From Flavimaribacter sp024343425 (lineage in GTDB: Bacteria > Pseudomonadota > Alphaproteobacteria > Rhizobiales > Rhizobiaceae): a stretch of DNA of 64,000 nucleotides. Below, in pieces: positions 17,488 through 26,357 of the stretch (position 1 is the first letter of the stretch; each line of letters begins with the position of its first letter). Under the pieces are notes generated by a model, which did no database searches, was not told where the DNA came from, and worked only from the letters and a program-made list of their open reading frames with translations. The DNA lies in NCBI GenBank assembly GCA_965227645.1, contig OZ245773.1, positions 3,844,001 to 3,908,000 on the forward strand, written 5' to 3'. Both the position numbers and the translations under genes were made by a program.

Positions 17488-18759
17488 ATGATTACCGCCG
17501 CGATCTTCGGTTCCTTTCTCGTCCTGCTCATCCTGCGTGTGCCAATCGCCGTCGCGCTCGGCTTTTCAAGCGTCATCGGCCTGTGGCTCAGCGACATCAG
17601 CCTGGAAATCGTCGCCCAGCGCATGTTCTCGACGAACAATTCCTTTCCGCTGCTGGCGATCCCCTTCTTCATTCTGGCCGGCGAAATCATGTCGACAGGC
17701 GGCATGTCGCGGCGTCTCGTCGGCTTTGCCGCCTCGCTGGTCGGCCATCTGACCGGCGGCCTCGGCGCCGTCGCCATTCTCGGCTCCAGCTTCTTTGCGG
17801 CGCTCTCCGGCTCCAACGCCGCGACCGTCGCCGCCATCGGCGGGGTGATGAACCAGCCGATGGAGGAAAAAGGCTACCGTCCGCAATATACGGCGGCGAC
17901 CATTGCCGCCGCCGGCGTCACCGGCATGATCATCCCGCCCAGTATTCTGTTGATCCTCTTCGGCGTCGTCACCGGCGTTTCCATCGCCGACCTTTTCCTC
18001 GCCGGCCTCGTGCCCGGCGTCCTGATCTGCGTCAGCATGCTGATCCTCAACCGGTTTCTGGCCGTCCGCGAAGGCGTCGAGAAGACCGAGTTCCAGGGGT
18101 CGGCGGAAATCTGGCGCAGCTTCAAGGCCGCCTTCTGGCCGCTGCTGATGCCGGTAATCATCCTGTCCGGCATCTACGGCGGCGTGTTCACGCCAACCGA
18201 AGCGGCGATCGTGGCCGTGCTTTACGGGCTCGTCGTCGGATTGTTCTACCGGGAACTCACATTCGCCGCTCTCTATCGCGCCTTCTTCCGCGCGGTGCTG
18301 TCCTCGGCCGTCGTCATGTTCATCATGAACGCCGCCGGCGTGTTCGCCTGGCTGATCACCATCAACCAGATTCCCCAGGGCATTTCGAGCTACCTCGCCG
18401 AAATCGCGGGCGGCCCGATCGTCTACCTTCTGCTCGTCAACGTGTTCCTTCTCATCGTCGGCTGCATGATGAATGCGGCGGCGGCCATCGTCATCTTCAC
18501 CTCGATCCTCTATCCGGCCGCCATGAGCTTCGGCATCGATCCGGTGCTGTTCGGCATCATTGTCGCTGTCAATCTCAGCATCGGCACGGTGACGCCTCCG
18601 CTCGGCGTCGACCTGTTCATCGCCTCGGCTATCACCAAGGTCTCAATCGAACGCATCGTCACCGTCATCTGGCCCTACGTCCTCGTGCTGATATTTGACC
18701 TGCTCCTGATCACCTATTTCCCTCCCATATCGCTGTCGCTCGTAAGGATCTTCGGATAG
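17488..18759 (+). CDS. dctM: TRAP transporter large permease (DctM family)
   Basis: 423 residues with about a dozen membrane helices. Family marks include FPLLAIPFFILAGEIMSTGG near the N-terminus, the GGVFTPTEAAIVAVLYG segment in the middle and TVTPPLGVDLFIASAI near the end. It is the ion-coupled transport subunit. The gene is intact and followed after 29 bases by the DUF3604 gene, which is probably cotranscribed. Confidence 0.93.
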   Translation: MITAAIFGSFLVLLILRVPIAVALGFSSVIGLWLSDISLEIVAQRMFSTNNSFPLLAIPFFILAGEIMSTGGMSRRLVGFAASLVGHLTGGLGAVAILGSSFFAALSGSNAATVAAIGGVMNQPMEEKGYRPQYTAATIAAAGVTGMIIPPSILLILFGVVTGVSIADLFLAGLVPGVLICVSMLILNRFLAVREGVEKTEFQGSAEIWRSFKAAFWPLLMPVIILSGIYGGVFTPTEAAIVAVLYGLVVGLFYRELTFAALYRAFFRAVLSSAVVMFIMNAAGVFAWLITINQIPQGISSYLAEIAGGPIVYLLLVNVFLLIVGCMMNAAAAIVIFTSILYPAAMSFGIDPVLFGIIVAVNLSIGTVTPPLGVDLFIASAITKVSIERIVTVIWPYVLVLIFDLLLITYFPPISLSLVRIFG

Positions 18760-18788
18760 GGATCCGAAATCACGCCGGAAAGCCTGAA

Positions 18789-21119
18789 ATGACCAAAAAC
18801 GCCATCGAAGACCAGGAGGACGGCCGTCCCTGGGCAACCGTAAACAGCGGCGTCATTCGCACGCCCATTGCGCCGTCAGTGCTCGGCCATGCCGAGATAT
18901 CTCCCTCGGGCGAATTCGAGGCGGGCTCCTACGCTTCCTTTACGCTCGTTTACACGGCCGGCGTATATGGCGTCGACGATTCCGGCAGCCTGCGCATCTG
19001 TTTCCGCTTCGCCTCCGACCAGGGCAATCCGCAGTTCGACGATCCGTCAGGCGCCAATTACTGCACGGTGGAGGCCTCCAACGGCGCGGTCCTGCAATTG
19101 CGCTGGGACCCCAAAGGCAATGTGCGCCCCTGGGACCGCACGCTCTGGATCAAGGTGGTCAAGGGTTTCCTCGAGGAAGGCGAGACCATCACGATCCGCT
19201 TCGGCGTGACGGACCATGGCGGTCCGGGCATGCGCCTGCAGACCTTCTGCGAGGATACGTTCGAGTTCCGCGTGCTGGTCGATCCCATCGCCACCTTCAA
19301 TTTCCAGACCCTGCCCGTCCAGCCGGCGATCGCCATCGTTCCGGGTGCTCCGGAACGCTATGTCGCCGTGCTGCCGACGCTGAGACGTCCGGGCGAGCCC
19401 TTCACGCTCAAGGTCAAGGGAGAAGACAAGTGGGGCAACCCCTCGAACCGTTGTAACACGCGGCTGTGGCTCGAAGCGGACGGCGCTGTCGATGGTCTGC
19501 CCGAAACGCTGGATCTTGGCGAAGGCGACTTCGCATTCACGGTTACCGGCCTCTCGGCAAGTGAACCCGGCAAGGTGTCCGTCACCTTGAAGGACGAGGC
19601 CGGAACAATCGTGGCGAAAACAAACCCGCTTTTGATCGAAGACAGGCCGCTCGTCCACTACTGGGCCGATCTCCACGGACAGTCGGAAGAGACGATCGGC
19701 ACCGGTAGCGCCCATGCCTATTTCGCCTTCGCGCGCGACCGCGCCTTTGTTGACGCCTGTGGCCATCAGGGCAATGATTTCCAGATCAGCGACGCCTTCT
19801 GGGACGAGTTGAACCGCCTCACAGCGGCGTTCGATGCGCCGGGAGAGTTCGTGGCGCTTCCAGGTTACGAATGGTCCGGCAATACGGCGCTGGGCGGAGA
19901 CAGGAACGTCTTCTTTCCCGATGAAGGCCGCGCCATCCGCCGATCCTCCCACGCGCTGATCGAGGATAGCGAAACCGCCGACACGGACTGCACAACCGCC
20001 CGTGAGCTTTTCAAAGCCTTCGCCGACAACAACGAATCCGATGTCGTCTGCTACGCCCATTGCGGCGGGCGCTATGCGGATATCGGATTCGCCCATGACG
20101 GCCGGTTCGAAAAATCCGTAGAAGTGCACTCGTCCTGGGGCACCTTCGAGTGGCTGTTGCACGACGCCCTGAAGCTCGGATACCGGGTCGGCGTGGTCGC
20201 CAATTCGGACGGCCACAAGGGCCGGCCGGGCGCCAGCTATCCAGGCGCCGGCAAGTTCGGCGCGATCGGCGGCCTCACCTGCTTCAACATGCCTGAGCTC
20301 ACGCGTTCCGCCCTGCTCGACTGCATGCGCAAGCGCCGCCACTTTGGCACGACCGGCGGCGACGCTGGTCGTATGGCGATCGACCTCACCGCCGCATTCG
20401 ATGCGCCCGGCAATCTCTATCATGACGATCCGGCGCTGGGGCCGGCCGATTCCCGTTCCGCCACCGAAGCGATGATGGGAGACATTGTCCATCTGCCTGA
20501 CGGACAAATGCAGATCTCGGTGTCTGTCGAAACAAGTTCGCCCATCATCCGGGTCGACATCTTCAATGGCCTTGATCTCGTCGAGACGGTGCGCCCCTAT
20601 TCGGAAGCCGATCTCGGAAAGCGCATCCGCCTGCATTGGGAAGGCGCCGAATATCGCGGCCGGTTCCGCGAAGTCATCTGGGATGGTTCGGCCACAATCG
20701 ACGGCAACAGCGTCATTGATGCCAAACCGGTCAACTTCCTCAACCGCGACAAGACGCTCAACCTTGTCAGTGAGACCGAGATTGCCTGGAAGGCCCTGAC
20801 GACCGGCAATTTCGGCGGGGCCGACCTGCTCCTCGCCGAAAGCAAAGCCGGCGCGCTGAGTGTCAAAACGCCGCTGATATCCCTTGATGTGCCGATAGCG
20901 GAGATCGGACTTGAGGATACGGTGTTCGACGCCTCGGCCAATCTGCCGCGTTTCATCAAACTGTATCGGTTGCCTGACGAAAATCCGCATTGCTCGCTAT
21001 CCTTCACCCGGACGATCGATCTCAAGCCGGAGGGCGACAATCCGGTTTATATCCGGGTGGAGCAGGAAGACGGGACCCGCGCCTGGACAAGCCCGATCTA
21101 CATATTCCGCAAGAATTGA
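18789..21119 (+). CDS. DUF3604 family protein, probable metal-dependent enzyme
   Basis: 776 residues. The N-terminal 280 residues look beta-rich and non-catalytic. A core from about residue 285 starts WADLHGQSEETIGTGS and contains a series of His/Asp motifs (DACGHQGNDFQ, YEWSGN, CYAHCGG, VHSSWGTFEW, NSDGHKGRPGASYPG) typical of DUF3604, which resembles the PHP metal-hydrolase fold. These motifs probably form a multi-metal site. No signal peptide is seen, so it acts in the cytoplasm. Its position directly after dctM suggests action on the imported compound, a partnership I infer and cannot prove. I know of no established reaction for this family. Confidence 0.8.
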   Translation: MTKNAIEDQEDGRPWATVNSGVIRTPIAPSVLGHAEISPSGEFEAGSYASFTLVYTAGVYGVDDSGSLRICFRFASDQGNPQFDDPSGANYCTVEASNGAVLQLRWDPKGNVRPWDRTLWIKVVKGFLEEGETITIRFGVTDHGGPGMRLQTFCEDTFEFRVLVDPIATFNFQTLPVQPAIAIVPGAPERYVAVLPTLRRPGEPFTLKVKGEDKWGNPSNRCNTRLWLEADGAVDGLPETLDLGEGDFAFTVTGLSASEPGKVSVTLKDEAGTIVAKTNPLLIEDRPLVHYWADLHGQSEETIGTGSAHAYFAFARDRAFVDACGHQGNDFQISDAFWDELNRLTAAFDAPGEFVALPGYEWSGNTALGGDRNVFFPDEGRAIRRSSHALIEDSETADTDCTTARELFKAFADNNESDVVCYAHCGGRYADIGFAHDGRFEKSVEVHSSWGTFEWLLHDALKLGYRVGVVANSDGHKGRPGASYPGAGKFGAIGGLTCFNMPELTRSALLDCMRKRRHFGTTGGDAGRMAIDLTAAFDAPGNLYHDDPALGPADSRSATEAMMGDIVHLPDGQMQISVSVETSSPIIRVDIFNGLDLVETVRPYSEADLGKRIRLHWEGAEYRGRFREVIWDGSATIDGNSVIDAKPVNFLNRDKTLNLVSETEIAWKALTTGNFGGADLLLAESKAGALSVKTPLISLDVPIAEIGLEDTVFDASANLPRFIKLYRLPDENPHCSLSFTRTIDLKPEGDNPVYIRVEQEDGTRAWTSPIYIFRKN

Positions 21120-21281
21120 GGAATAGCTTCGGGCAAGACCTGCGACTAAACTCTGTCCGCCTTTGACACGGCTCAATGCGTTCTCAGCGAGAAGAGCCGA
21201 TGATCGCAAGATGTCACGGTGGGAGAAACGCATGCGCCGGTCGCTCGAAACCCGCTTCGCCAACGCTGGTGATTTTCGACG

Positions 21282-22901
21282 ATGACCGCCAGCATCCTGC
21301 ATACGCTCGGCGGCGTCGGCCTCTTCCTTCTTGGTATGATCTGGCTGACAGAGGGCTTGCGGGGTCTGAGCGGCGACGCATTGCGCAATGCGCTCGCCCG
21401 CTTCACTCGAACGCCGTTCAGTGGCGCGGTGACAGGGGCGATCGCGACGGCCGCCATCCAGTCCTCCAGCGCGACGACCGTGACGGCCGTCGGCTTCGTC
21501 AGCGCGGGACTGCTGACCTTTCCTCAGGCGCTGGGTGTGATCTTCGGCGCCAATATCGGAACAACCATCACGGGATGGCTGGTTGCGATCCTGGGGTTCA
21601 AGCTACATCTTGGCGAGATCGTCCTGCCGTTCGTGTTTCTCGGCGCCCTTTTGCGACTGTTCGGCGGGACCCGGGCCAGCCTAGTCGGAACGGCGCTCGC
21701 CGGATTCAGCCTCCTCTTCATGGGCATCGATGCCATGCAGTCCGGCATGGCCGGTTTCGAAGGCATCGTCACACCGACAAGTTTTCCCGACGACAGCCTG
21801 TTCGGCCGGCTGCAGCTTGTCCTTATCGGCGTCGCCATCACGCTCGTCACCCAGTCTTCGAGCGCCGGCGTCGCCACGGCTCTTGCGGCTCTCGGCACCG
21901 GCGCGATCAACTTTCCGCAAGCCGCAGCCATGGTGATCGGCATGGATGTCGGCACCACGTTTACGGCGGCGCTCGCCACGCTCGGCGGCGCAACGGCGGC
22001 GCGCCGCACCGGTCTTTCCCACGTCATCTACAATGTGCTGACGGGCATCATGGCCTTTATCCTGCTGGGTCCCTTTTCGATCCTGGTCGCATCGATGGTG
22101 GAACGGGGCGACGGTCAGATTGCTCTGGTCGCCTTCCATACCTCCTTCAACCTGCTCGGCGTCCTGCTCGTGCTGCCTTTCGCAAGACCATTCGCACGAT
22201 TGGTCACCGTTCTCGTGCCGGAGCGTGGCCCGCATCTGACGAACAGACTGGGACAGCAGATGCTCAGCGACCCGGATGCAGCGACGGACGCCGTCACCGC
22301 GACTGTGGACGAGATCGCACGGGAGCATTTCAGCTTTCTAGCCGGGCGGCTCGACCGCTCGGAAACCAGCCGCGCGGATCAGGCTGCGTTACGCTCGATC
22401 TCGGATGCGCTCGACGAAACCCGGCGCTTCGTCGACACGCTCCCGCCGGGCGCGCCGAATTCGCAACGAGCGCAGCGTATTGTCGCCACCCTCCATAGTC
22501 TGGATCACCTTCAGAGGCTCTATTATCGTTGCACCCAGACAAAGCGTCTGGAAACGCTCCAGACTGACCACCGTCTCCGCCGTCTGGCCGGCATCCTGCA
22601 GAGCCTCACCGCGGAAGCGGCGACCGGCGTGGACGCGGAACGCGCCGAGCAGCGCCTCAACCGCCTCCGCCGGATCCTGCGCGTACAGCGCGACACCTAT
22701 CGCGAACACCTGCTCTTGCAGGCCTCGAACGGCAGGCTCGACAAGGACGAGGCGATCCTTCGGCTGGACGCACTGCGCTGGCTGCACCGTGTTGTCTATC
22801 ACTTGTGGCGGATCCAGCATCATCTGGCGCGAATGCGTGCAGCCAGCGTCACGGCGTCGCCCCGGCGCGAAGCCGCACTAGAAATTCTGGACGATCGTTA
22901 A
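21282..22901 (+). CDS. Na/Pi cotransporter family protein with PhoU-like tail
   Basis: 539 residues. The first 310 residues form two inverted membrane repeats, each with the QSSS signature of the NptA/PNaS family (IQSSSATTVTAVGF and TQSSSAGVATALAAL). The remaining 230 residues are helical and resemble PhoU. Such proteins move phosphate with sodium. It has its own 160-base leader (21120-21281) with no gene. The next gene is a vanadium haloperoxidase; vanadate is a phosphate analogue, which makes the pairing curious. Confidence 0.88.
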   Translation: MTASILHTLGGVGLFLLGMIWLTEGLRGLSGDALRNALARFTRTPFSGAVTGAIATAAIQSSSATTVTAVGFVSAGLLTFPQALGVIFGANIGTTITGWLVAILGFKLHLGEIVLPFVFLGALLRLFGGTRASLVGTALAGFSLLFMGIDAMQSGMAGFEGIVTPTSFPDDSLFGRLQLVLIGVAITLVTQSSSAGVATALAALGTGAINFPQAAAMVIGMDVGTTFTAALATLGGATAARRTGLSHVIYNVLTGIMAFILLGPFSILVASMVERGDGQIALVAFHTSFNLLGVLLVLPFARPFARLVTVLVPERGPHLTNRLGQQMLSDPDAATDAVTATVDEIAREHFSFLAGRLDRSETSRADQAALRSISDALDETRRFVDTLPPGAPNSQRAQRIVATLHSLDHLQRLYYRCTQTKRLETLQTDHRLRRLAGILQSLTAEAATGVDAERAEQRLNRLRRILRVQRDTYREHLLLQASNGRLDKDEAILRLDALRWLHRVVYHLWRIQHHLARMRAASVTASPRREAALEILDDR

Positions 22902-22954
22902 ATGCTTTAACGGCCCCTTCATTCACATAGTAAATATAGTTTTTGAATTGCAAA

Positions 22955-22975
22955 TATAGATAGTTCTTATCTATA
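22955..22975. promoter_or_regulatory. AT-rich inverted repeat upstream of the haloperoxidase gene
   Basis: TATAGATA-GTTCT-TATCTATA has perfect 8-bp arms. It lies in the strongly AT-rich 22912-22990 stretch, about 90 bases ahead of ATG 23063, and may be an operator or promoter element. Confidence 0.4.
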
Positions 22976-22991
22976 ATAAATAACCAAAAGT

Positions 22992-23007
22992 TGTGGTTAA
23001 AACCACA
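22992..23007. promoter_or_regulatory. Second inverted repeat upstream of the haloperoxidase gene
   Basis: TGTGGTT-AA-AACCACA has perfect 7-bp arms, 55 bases before ATG 23063. With the 22955 repeat it gives two distinct palindromes in one short leader, which suggests regulated expression. Confidence 0.45.
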
Positions 23008-23062
23008 GTTATACTAAATTCGATCTGCGATCCTTGTCGAGTTCACGACAGGGAGACTAAAG

Positions 23063-25261
23063 ATGTCTATACAGCTCAATCCTATACCCAGTGGCGAGTT
23101 GCGCGCTTCGACGTCACAACGTGTGCGCGAAGAAGCAGCCAGGGTTGCGTACCAACGGGTCCTTCCAAAGAAACAGAAAAACAATGGCGAGGCGGCCGCC
23201 GCCGGTTCGCGCCTGGCGACCTTCAGCAAGGGTCTCACCCATAACGACTATGGGGTAGCGGATCACAAGCAACTCGATACGCTGATCGAGCAACTCAACC
23301 AGTATCTCGATCCGCCCCATGATGCAGAAACGCCCTTTCCAGGAACCTATTCCAGCAAGCTGCCGGCGCCCTTCAAGGTGCCCAACTATGGCGACGGCGC
23401 CAAGGGCTACACCTGGCACAAATCGCTGAAATGGCGAAGCTGGGAAAGCCCCCTTTCCGGGCATGCCTATGAAATCAACGGCCCGGACGCAGACCAGGTC
23501 GCCATGCCGCCTGCCCCGGTGACAGGCTCCGACGAATTGATTGCGGAAATGGCGGAAGTCTACGCCATGGCGTGTTTGCGCGACACGGCGTTCGAAAGCT
23601 GGCAGACCACGGCGAGCAGTGTCGTCGGCATGCTGAATTGCCTGGATTATTTTTCGGATCCGGATTTCGCGGACGACCCCGACGCACGCGCCACAGCGAG
23701 ACGGGAAGCCCGGCGAGGCGACGGCTCGAACAATCTCACACCCGGCAACCTCTTTCGCGGTTCATCGCCGGGGTGCATGGCCGGCCCCTATATCTCGCAG
23801 TTCCTTCTGATTGGAAACGAGGAGCGGGGCGGCGATCCCCGCAAGCCGGAGAGCGCTCCGCAAACAGAGCAGTCTCCGGTAACGGGAAAGGCCGCCGACG
23901 CCTACAGCCGGTCTGCGCGTTTCGCCACCGTCAGCGCTAACGGGCTCGCAAAACACAGCGACGGCTATGTTCAGTATGGGGCTCAGACGGTTCCGCAGCA
24001 GCTGGTTCCTCACCTTGCCAACCGCGATCACATGACCAACTGGAGACACTGGATCGACGTTCAGAACGGCGCGAACCTGAAGGACGGTTTCGACCTCTTC
24101 GAAAAGAAGCCGCGCTTCATCTCGACGCCGCGTGATCTCGCGACCTATGTCCACTTCGATGCGCTCTACCAGGCCTACCTGAACGCCTGCCTCATTCTTC
24201 TGGGACAGGGCATGCCGACGGATATTGGTCTGCCCGAAGGCGCCGGTCATCCGACACGCGACGGTTTCGCTTTGTTCGGCGGGCCGCACATCCTCACATT
24301 GGTCACGGAAGTCGCCACGCGCGCTCTGAAAGCAGTGCGGCGTCAGAAGTATAACATTCATCTGCGCGCGCGCCCGGAAGCCATTGCCGCCGCCATCACG
24401 CTTGCCTGGAATTCGAATGACGGCGACGACCTGCACAAGGCCATGGGCGTTGATGCGGATAAATTCGTCACGATGAAGCAGGCGTTGCACGACACAGGGC
24501 TTCTGGACACAATATGCGCCCACAACGCAAAGCAGAACGCCATATGGGAAGCGGATGGATGGCCTGTCGACGATGGCTGGATCGACCCATCGAAGAACGG
24601 ACTTCTGCCCATGGCGTTCCCCGAAGGATCTCCGATGCATCCTTCCTATGGCGCGGGTCATGCAACCGTCGCCGGGGCATGCGTCACCATCCTCAAGGCG
24701 TTCTTCGAGATGTACCGGATTCCGGAAGGCGCCAAACGCGGACAAGTGCCGCTTGACGACCTGATGGAAAACGCGCCGGATTCCTTCTTCGGCCAGGAAC
24801 TGACCATCACAGGCAAGCCTGACGACAACGGAGTTCAGGTCGGGATAGGCATCCCCGACATCTATGTCGCCAACGCCGCCGATCCGACGAAACTCGCCAG
24901 TTACGGTGGCGGCGACAAACACGCCATCACGGTTCAGGGCGAACTGAACAAGCTCGCCGCCAACATCTCAATTGGTCGGGATTTCGCCGGCGTGCACTAC
25001 TACACGGATTATTATGAATCGCTGCGCATGGGCGAACGGATCGCCGTCGGGCTTCTGCAGGAACAGATGCTCACCTACCGCGAACCGGTCTCGATGCGCT
25101 TCACGAGCTTCGACGGCGACCTGATGCTGATAACAGGCAGCGGTGGTTCGCGATCCGGCGGCGGCGACCCGGACGACGCCGTTGTTCAGGTTTGGCGCCG
25201 AGACGGCGGTTCAACGTCCACTGTCGATTTCAAGGAATGGTGGAATCGGGCGACCGCTTGA
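23063..25261 (+). CDS. Vanadium-dependent haloperoxidase, algal bromoperoxidase-like
   Basis: 732 residues, larger than most bacterial homologues. Vanadate-site residues by comparison with algal bromoperoxidases: K429 and R437 in KYNIHLRARPEA, the loop PSYGAGHA with G532 and catalytic H533, then R639 and H645 in GRDFAGVHYY. The spacing K-x7-R and R-x5-H is that of the algal enzymes. The serine that normally precedes G-H is Ala531 here. These enzymes oxidise bromide or iodide with hydrogen peroxide. No signal peptide is apparent, so its location is unclear. A palindrome-rich leader precedes it and a 26-bp palindrome follows. Confidence 0.87.
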   Translation: MSIQLNPIPSGELRASTSQRVREEAARVAYQRVLPKKQKNNGEAAAAGSRLATFSKGLTHNDYGVADHKQLDTLIEQLNQYLDPPHDAETPFPGTYSSKLPAPFKVPNYGDGAKGYTWHKSLKWRSWESPLSGHAYEINGPDADQVAMPPAPVTGSDELIAEMAEVYAMACLRDTAFESWQTTASSVVGMLNCLDYFSDPDFADDPDARATARREARRGDGSNNLTPGNLFRGSSPGCMAGPYISQFLLIGNEERGGDPRKPESAPQTEQSPVTGKAADAYSRSARFATVSANGLAKHSDGYVQYGAQTVPQQLVPHLANRDHMTNWRHWIDVQNGANLKDGFDLFEKKPRFISTPRDLATYVHFDALYQAYLNACLILLGQGMPTDIGLPEGAGHPTRDGFALFGGPHILTLVTEVATRALKAVRRQKYNIHLRARPEAIAAAITLAWNSNDGDDLHKAMGVDADKFVTMKQALHDTGLLDTICAHNAKQNAIWEADGWPVDDGWIDPSKNGLLPMAFPEGSPMHPSYGAGHATVAGACVTILKAFFEMYRIPEGAKRGQVPLDDLMENAPDSFFGQELTITGKPDDNGVQVGIGIPDIYVANAADPTKLASYGGGDKHAITVQGELNKLAANISIGRDFAGVHYYTDYYESLRMGERIAVGLLQEQMLTYREPVSMRFTSFDGDLMLITGSGGSRSGGGDPDDAVVQVWRRDGGSTSTVDFKEWWNRATA

Positions 25262-25274
25262 GCGCCTGCTCCTT

Positions 25275-25300
25275 CCGGCGCGTTTTGCAAAACGCACCGG
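25275..25300. terminator. 26-bp palindrome after the haloperoxidase gene
   Basis: CCGG-C-GCGTTTTG-CAAAACGC-A-CCGG, starting 14 bases after the stop. The inner 16 bases are a perfect palindrome. It lacks a U-run, so either a stem-type terminator or part of a dispersed repeat is possible. Confidence 0.35.
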
Positions 25301-25438
25301 TTCGACCATCGTCATTCCTGGTGCCTACGCCAACACGAACAAAAAGTGTACAAACCTGCTGCATTTCAGCGGGTTTTGTGCTATCAAAGGCAGACGTAAG
25401 GCGAAGCTGCAAACGGGCGCGTGAGATGCGAAAACGCC

Positions 25439-25522
25439 AATTCCCGAAACAAAGCCAGATTGCGCGTGAAACCGGATTGACGCAAAAACCGCCGGAATCG
25501 CGAATTCCCCAAACAAAGCCAG
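25439..25522. repeat. Imperfect direct repeat, two copies
   Basis: AATTCCCGAAACAAAGCCAG at 25439-25458 recurs as AATTCCCCAAACAAAGCCAG at 25503-25522, one mismatch, 64 bases apart. There is no evidence of further copies in the window. Confidence 0.5.
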
Positions 25523-25711
25523 TATCCAAAAATATGCAATGATTACATATACATAAAAGTTTTATTCTGTTACTTTCCGATAATCTGATGTAAAATCGTT
25601 AGTTGAAAAACGCTCCAGCAGACATTCAAACGCATATACTCTAAACTCCAGCGACTAAATCCAGTAAGGTTCGCCATTCAGGGCGAATATCTATTCAAGG
25701 CGCACGCAAAA

Positions 25712-26284
25712 ATGCTCCGGTTCATCAAGACGACCATCCTCGGCGGCATTCTGTTTCTCATTCCCGGCGTTTTGCTTATCGTCATCTTCCAGCATGCACA
25801 CCGTATCATCACGAAGGTGGGGGCTCCTATCATCGCCAGCCTCCCTTTCGAACGTGTCTTCGGAATCGCGATCAACGACATATTGTCGATCATCGTGCTG
25901 CTCTTGATCTGCTTCGTCGCAGGCTTGATCGCAATGACCCCGGTCGCCTCTAGGACAGCTTCCCTGGTCGAGAGAATGTTTCTGTCCAAAGTCCCGGTTT
26001 ACGACGTCGCAAAAATCAAACTGACCACGCCGCTGCGCTTCGAAGGCGAAGGCAGCCTTCCAACACTGCTCGTCCGTTTCGACGATCAGTGGCAGATCGG
26101 CCTGGAGATCGAACGCAAGGACGACAAGGTCGTCGTCTATATTCCAGGCGCGCCCGATCCCTGGGCCGGAGCCGTTTCCATCGTGACGGAAGACCGTGTT
26201 ACACTGTTGCCGGCCGGGACACAGGATACGATGATCGCATTCAAACAACTCGGCAAAGGGACAGGCAAGTTGTTGTCCACCTGA
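25712..26284 (+). CDS. DUF502 family membrane protein
   Basis: 190 residues with two membrane helices: residues 5-27 (TTILGGILFLIPGVLLIVIF) and about 53-77 (DILSIIVLLLICFVAGLIAM). The soluble domain contains VPVYDVAKIKL and the late PDPWAGAVSIVTEDRVTLL pattern of DUF502 proteins. The family has no established role. It is 73 bases upstream of an HdeD-like gene; both are small membrane proteins and may be stress-related. ATG 25712 has a weak ribosome site, but no better start is in frame. Confidence 0.75.
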   Translation: MLRFIKTTILGGILFLIPGVLLIVIFQHAHRIITKVGAPIIASLPFERVFGIAINDILSIIVLLLICFVAGLIAMTPVASRTASLVERMFLSKVPVYDVAKIKLTTPLRFEGEGSLPTLLVRFDDQWQIGLEIERKDDKVVVYIPGAPDPWAGAVSIVTEDRVTLLPAGTQDTMIAFKQLGKGTGKLLST

Positions 26285-26357
26285 TGCGCCGATACTCAAA
26301 TTCGGATATCCTGCGCAGGGCTAGGCAAACTATCAACAGACAGGCAAGGAGCAAGCG

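Larger units (their letters stand above)
25262..25711. other. Non-coding stretch with repeats between the haloperoxidase and DUF502 genes
   Basis: No convincing gene in 450 bases. It holds a 26-bp palindrome at its start, an imperfect 20-bp direct repeat (AATTCCC-rich, see 25439) and an AT-rich end (25540-25640) suitable as promoter for the next gene. A minus-strand open frame here includes CTLFVRVGVGTRNDDG, which I recall in many small uncertain proteins of this order, so this may be a dispersed intergenic element. That recollection is unverified. Confidence 0.45.

Noticed and set aside
17583..18698. Alternative plus-strand frame inside dctM
   Set aside because: Arg/His-rich translation with no membrane helices, a frame shadow of the permease.
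19047..20990. Long open frame on the minus strand opposite the DUF3604 gene
   Set aside because: Its translation is basic and low in recognisable motifs, and it mirrors a clear plus-strand gene. Long antisense frames are expected at this G+C content.
25230..25529. 99-codon minus-strand frame after the haloperoxidase gene
   Set aside because: It overlaps the haloperoxidase end and the intergenic repeats and has no ribosome site; treated as non-coding.
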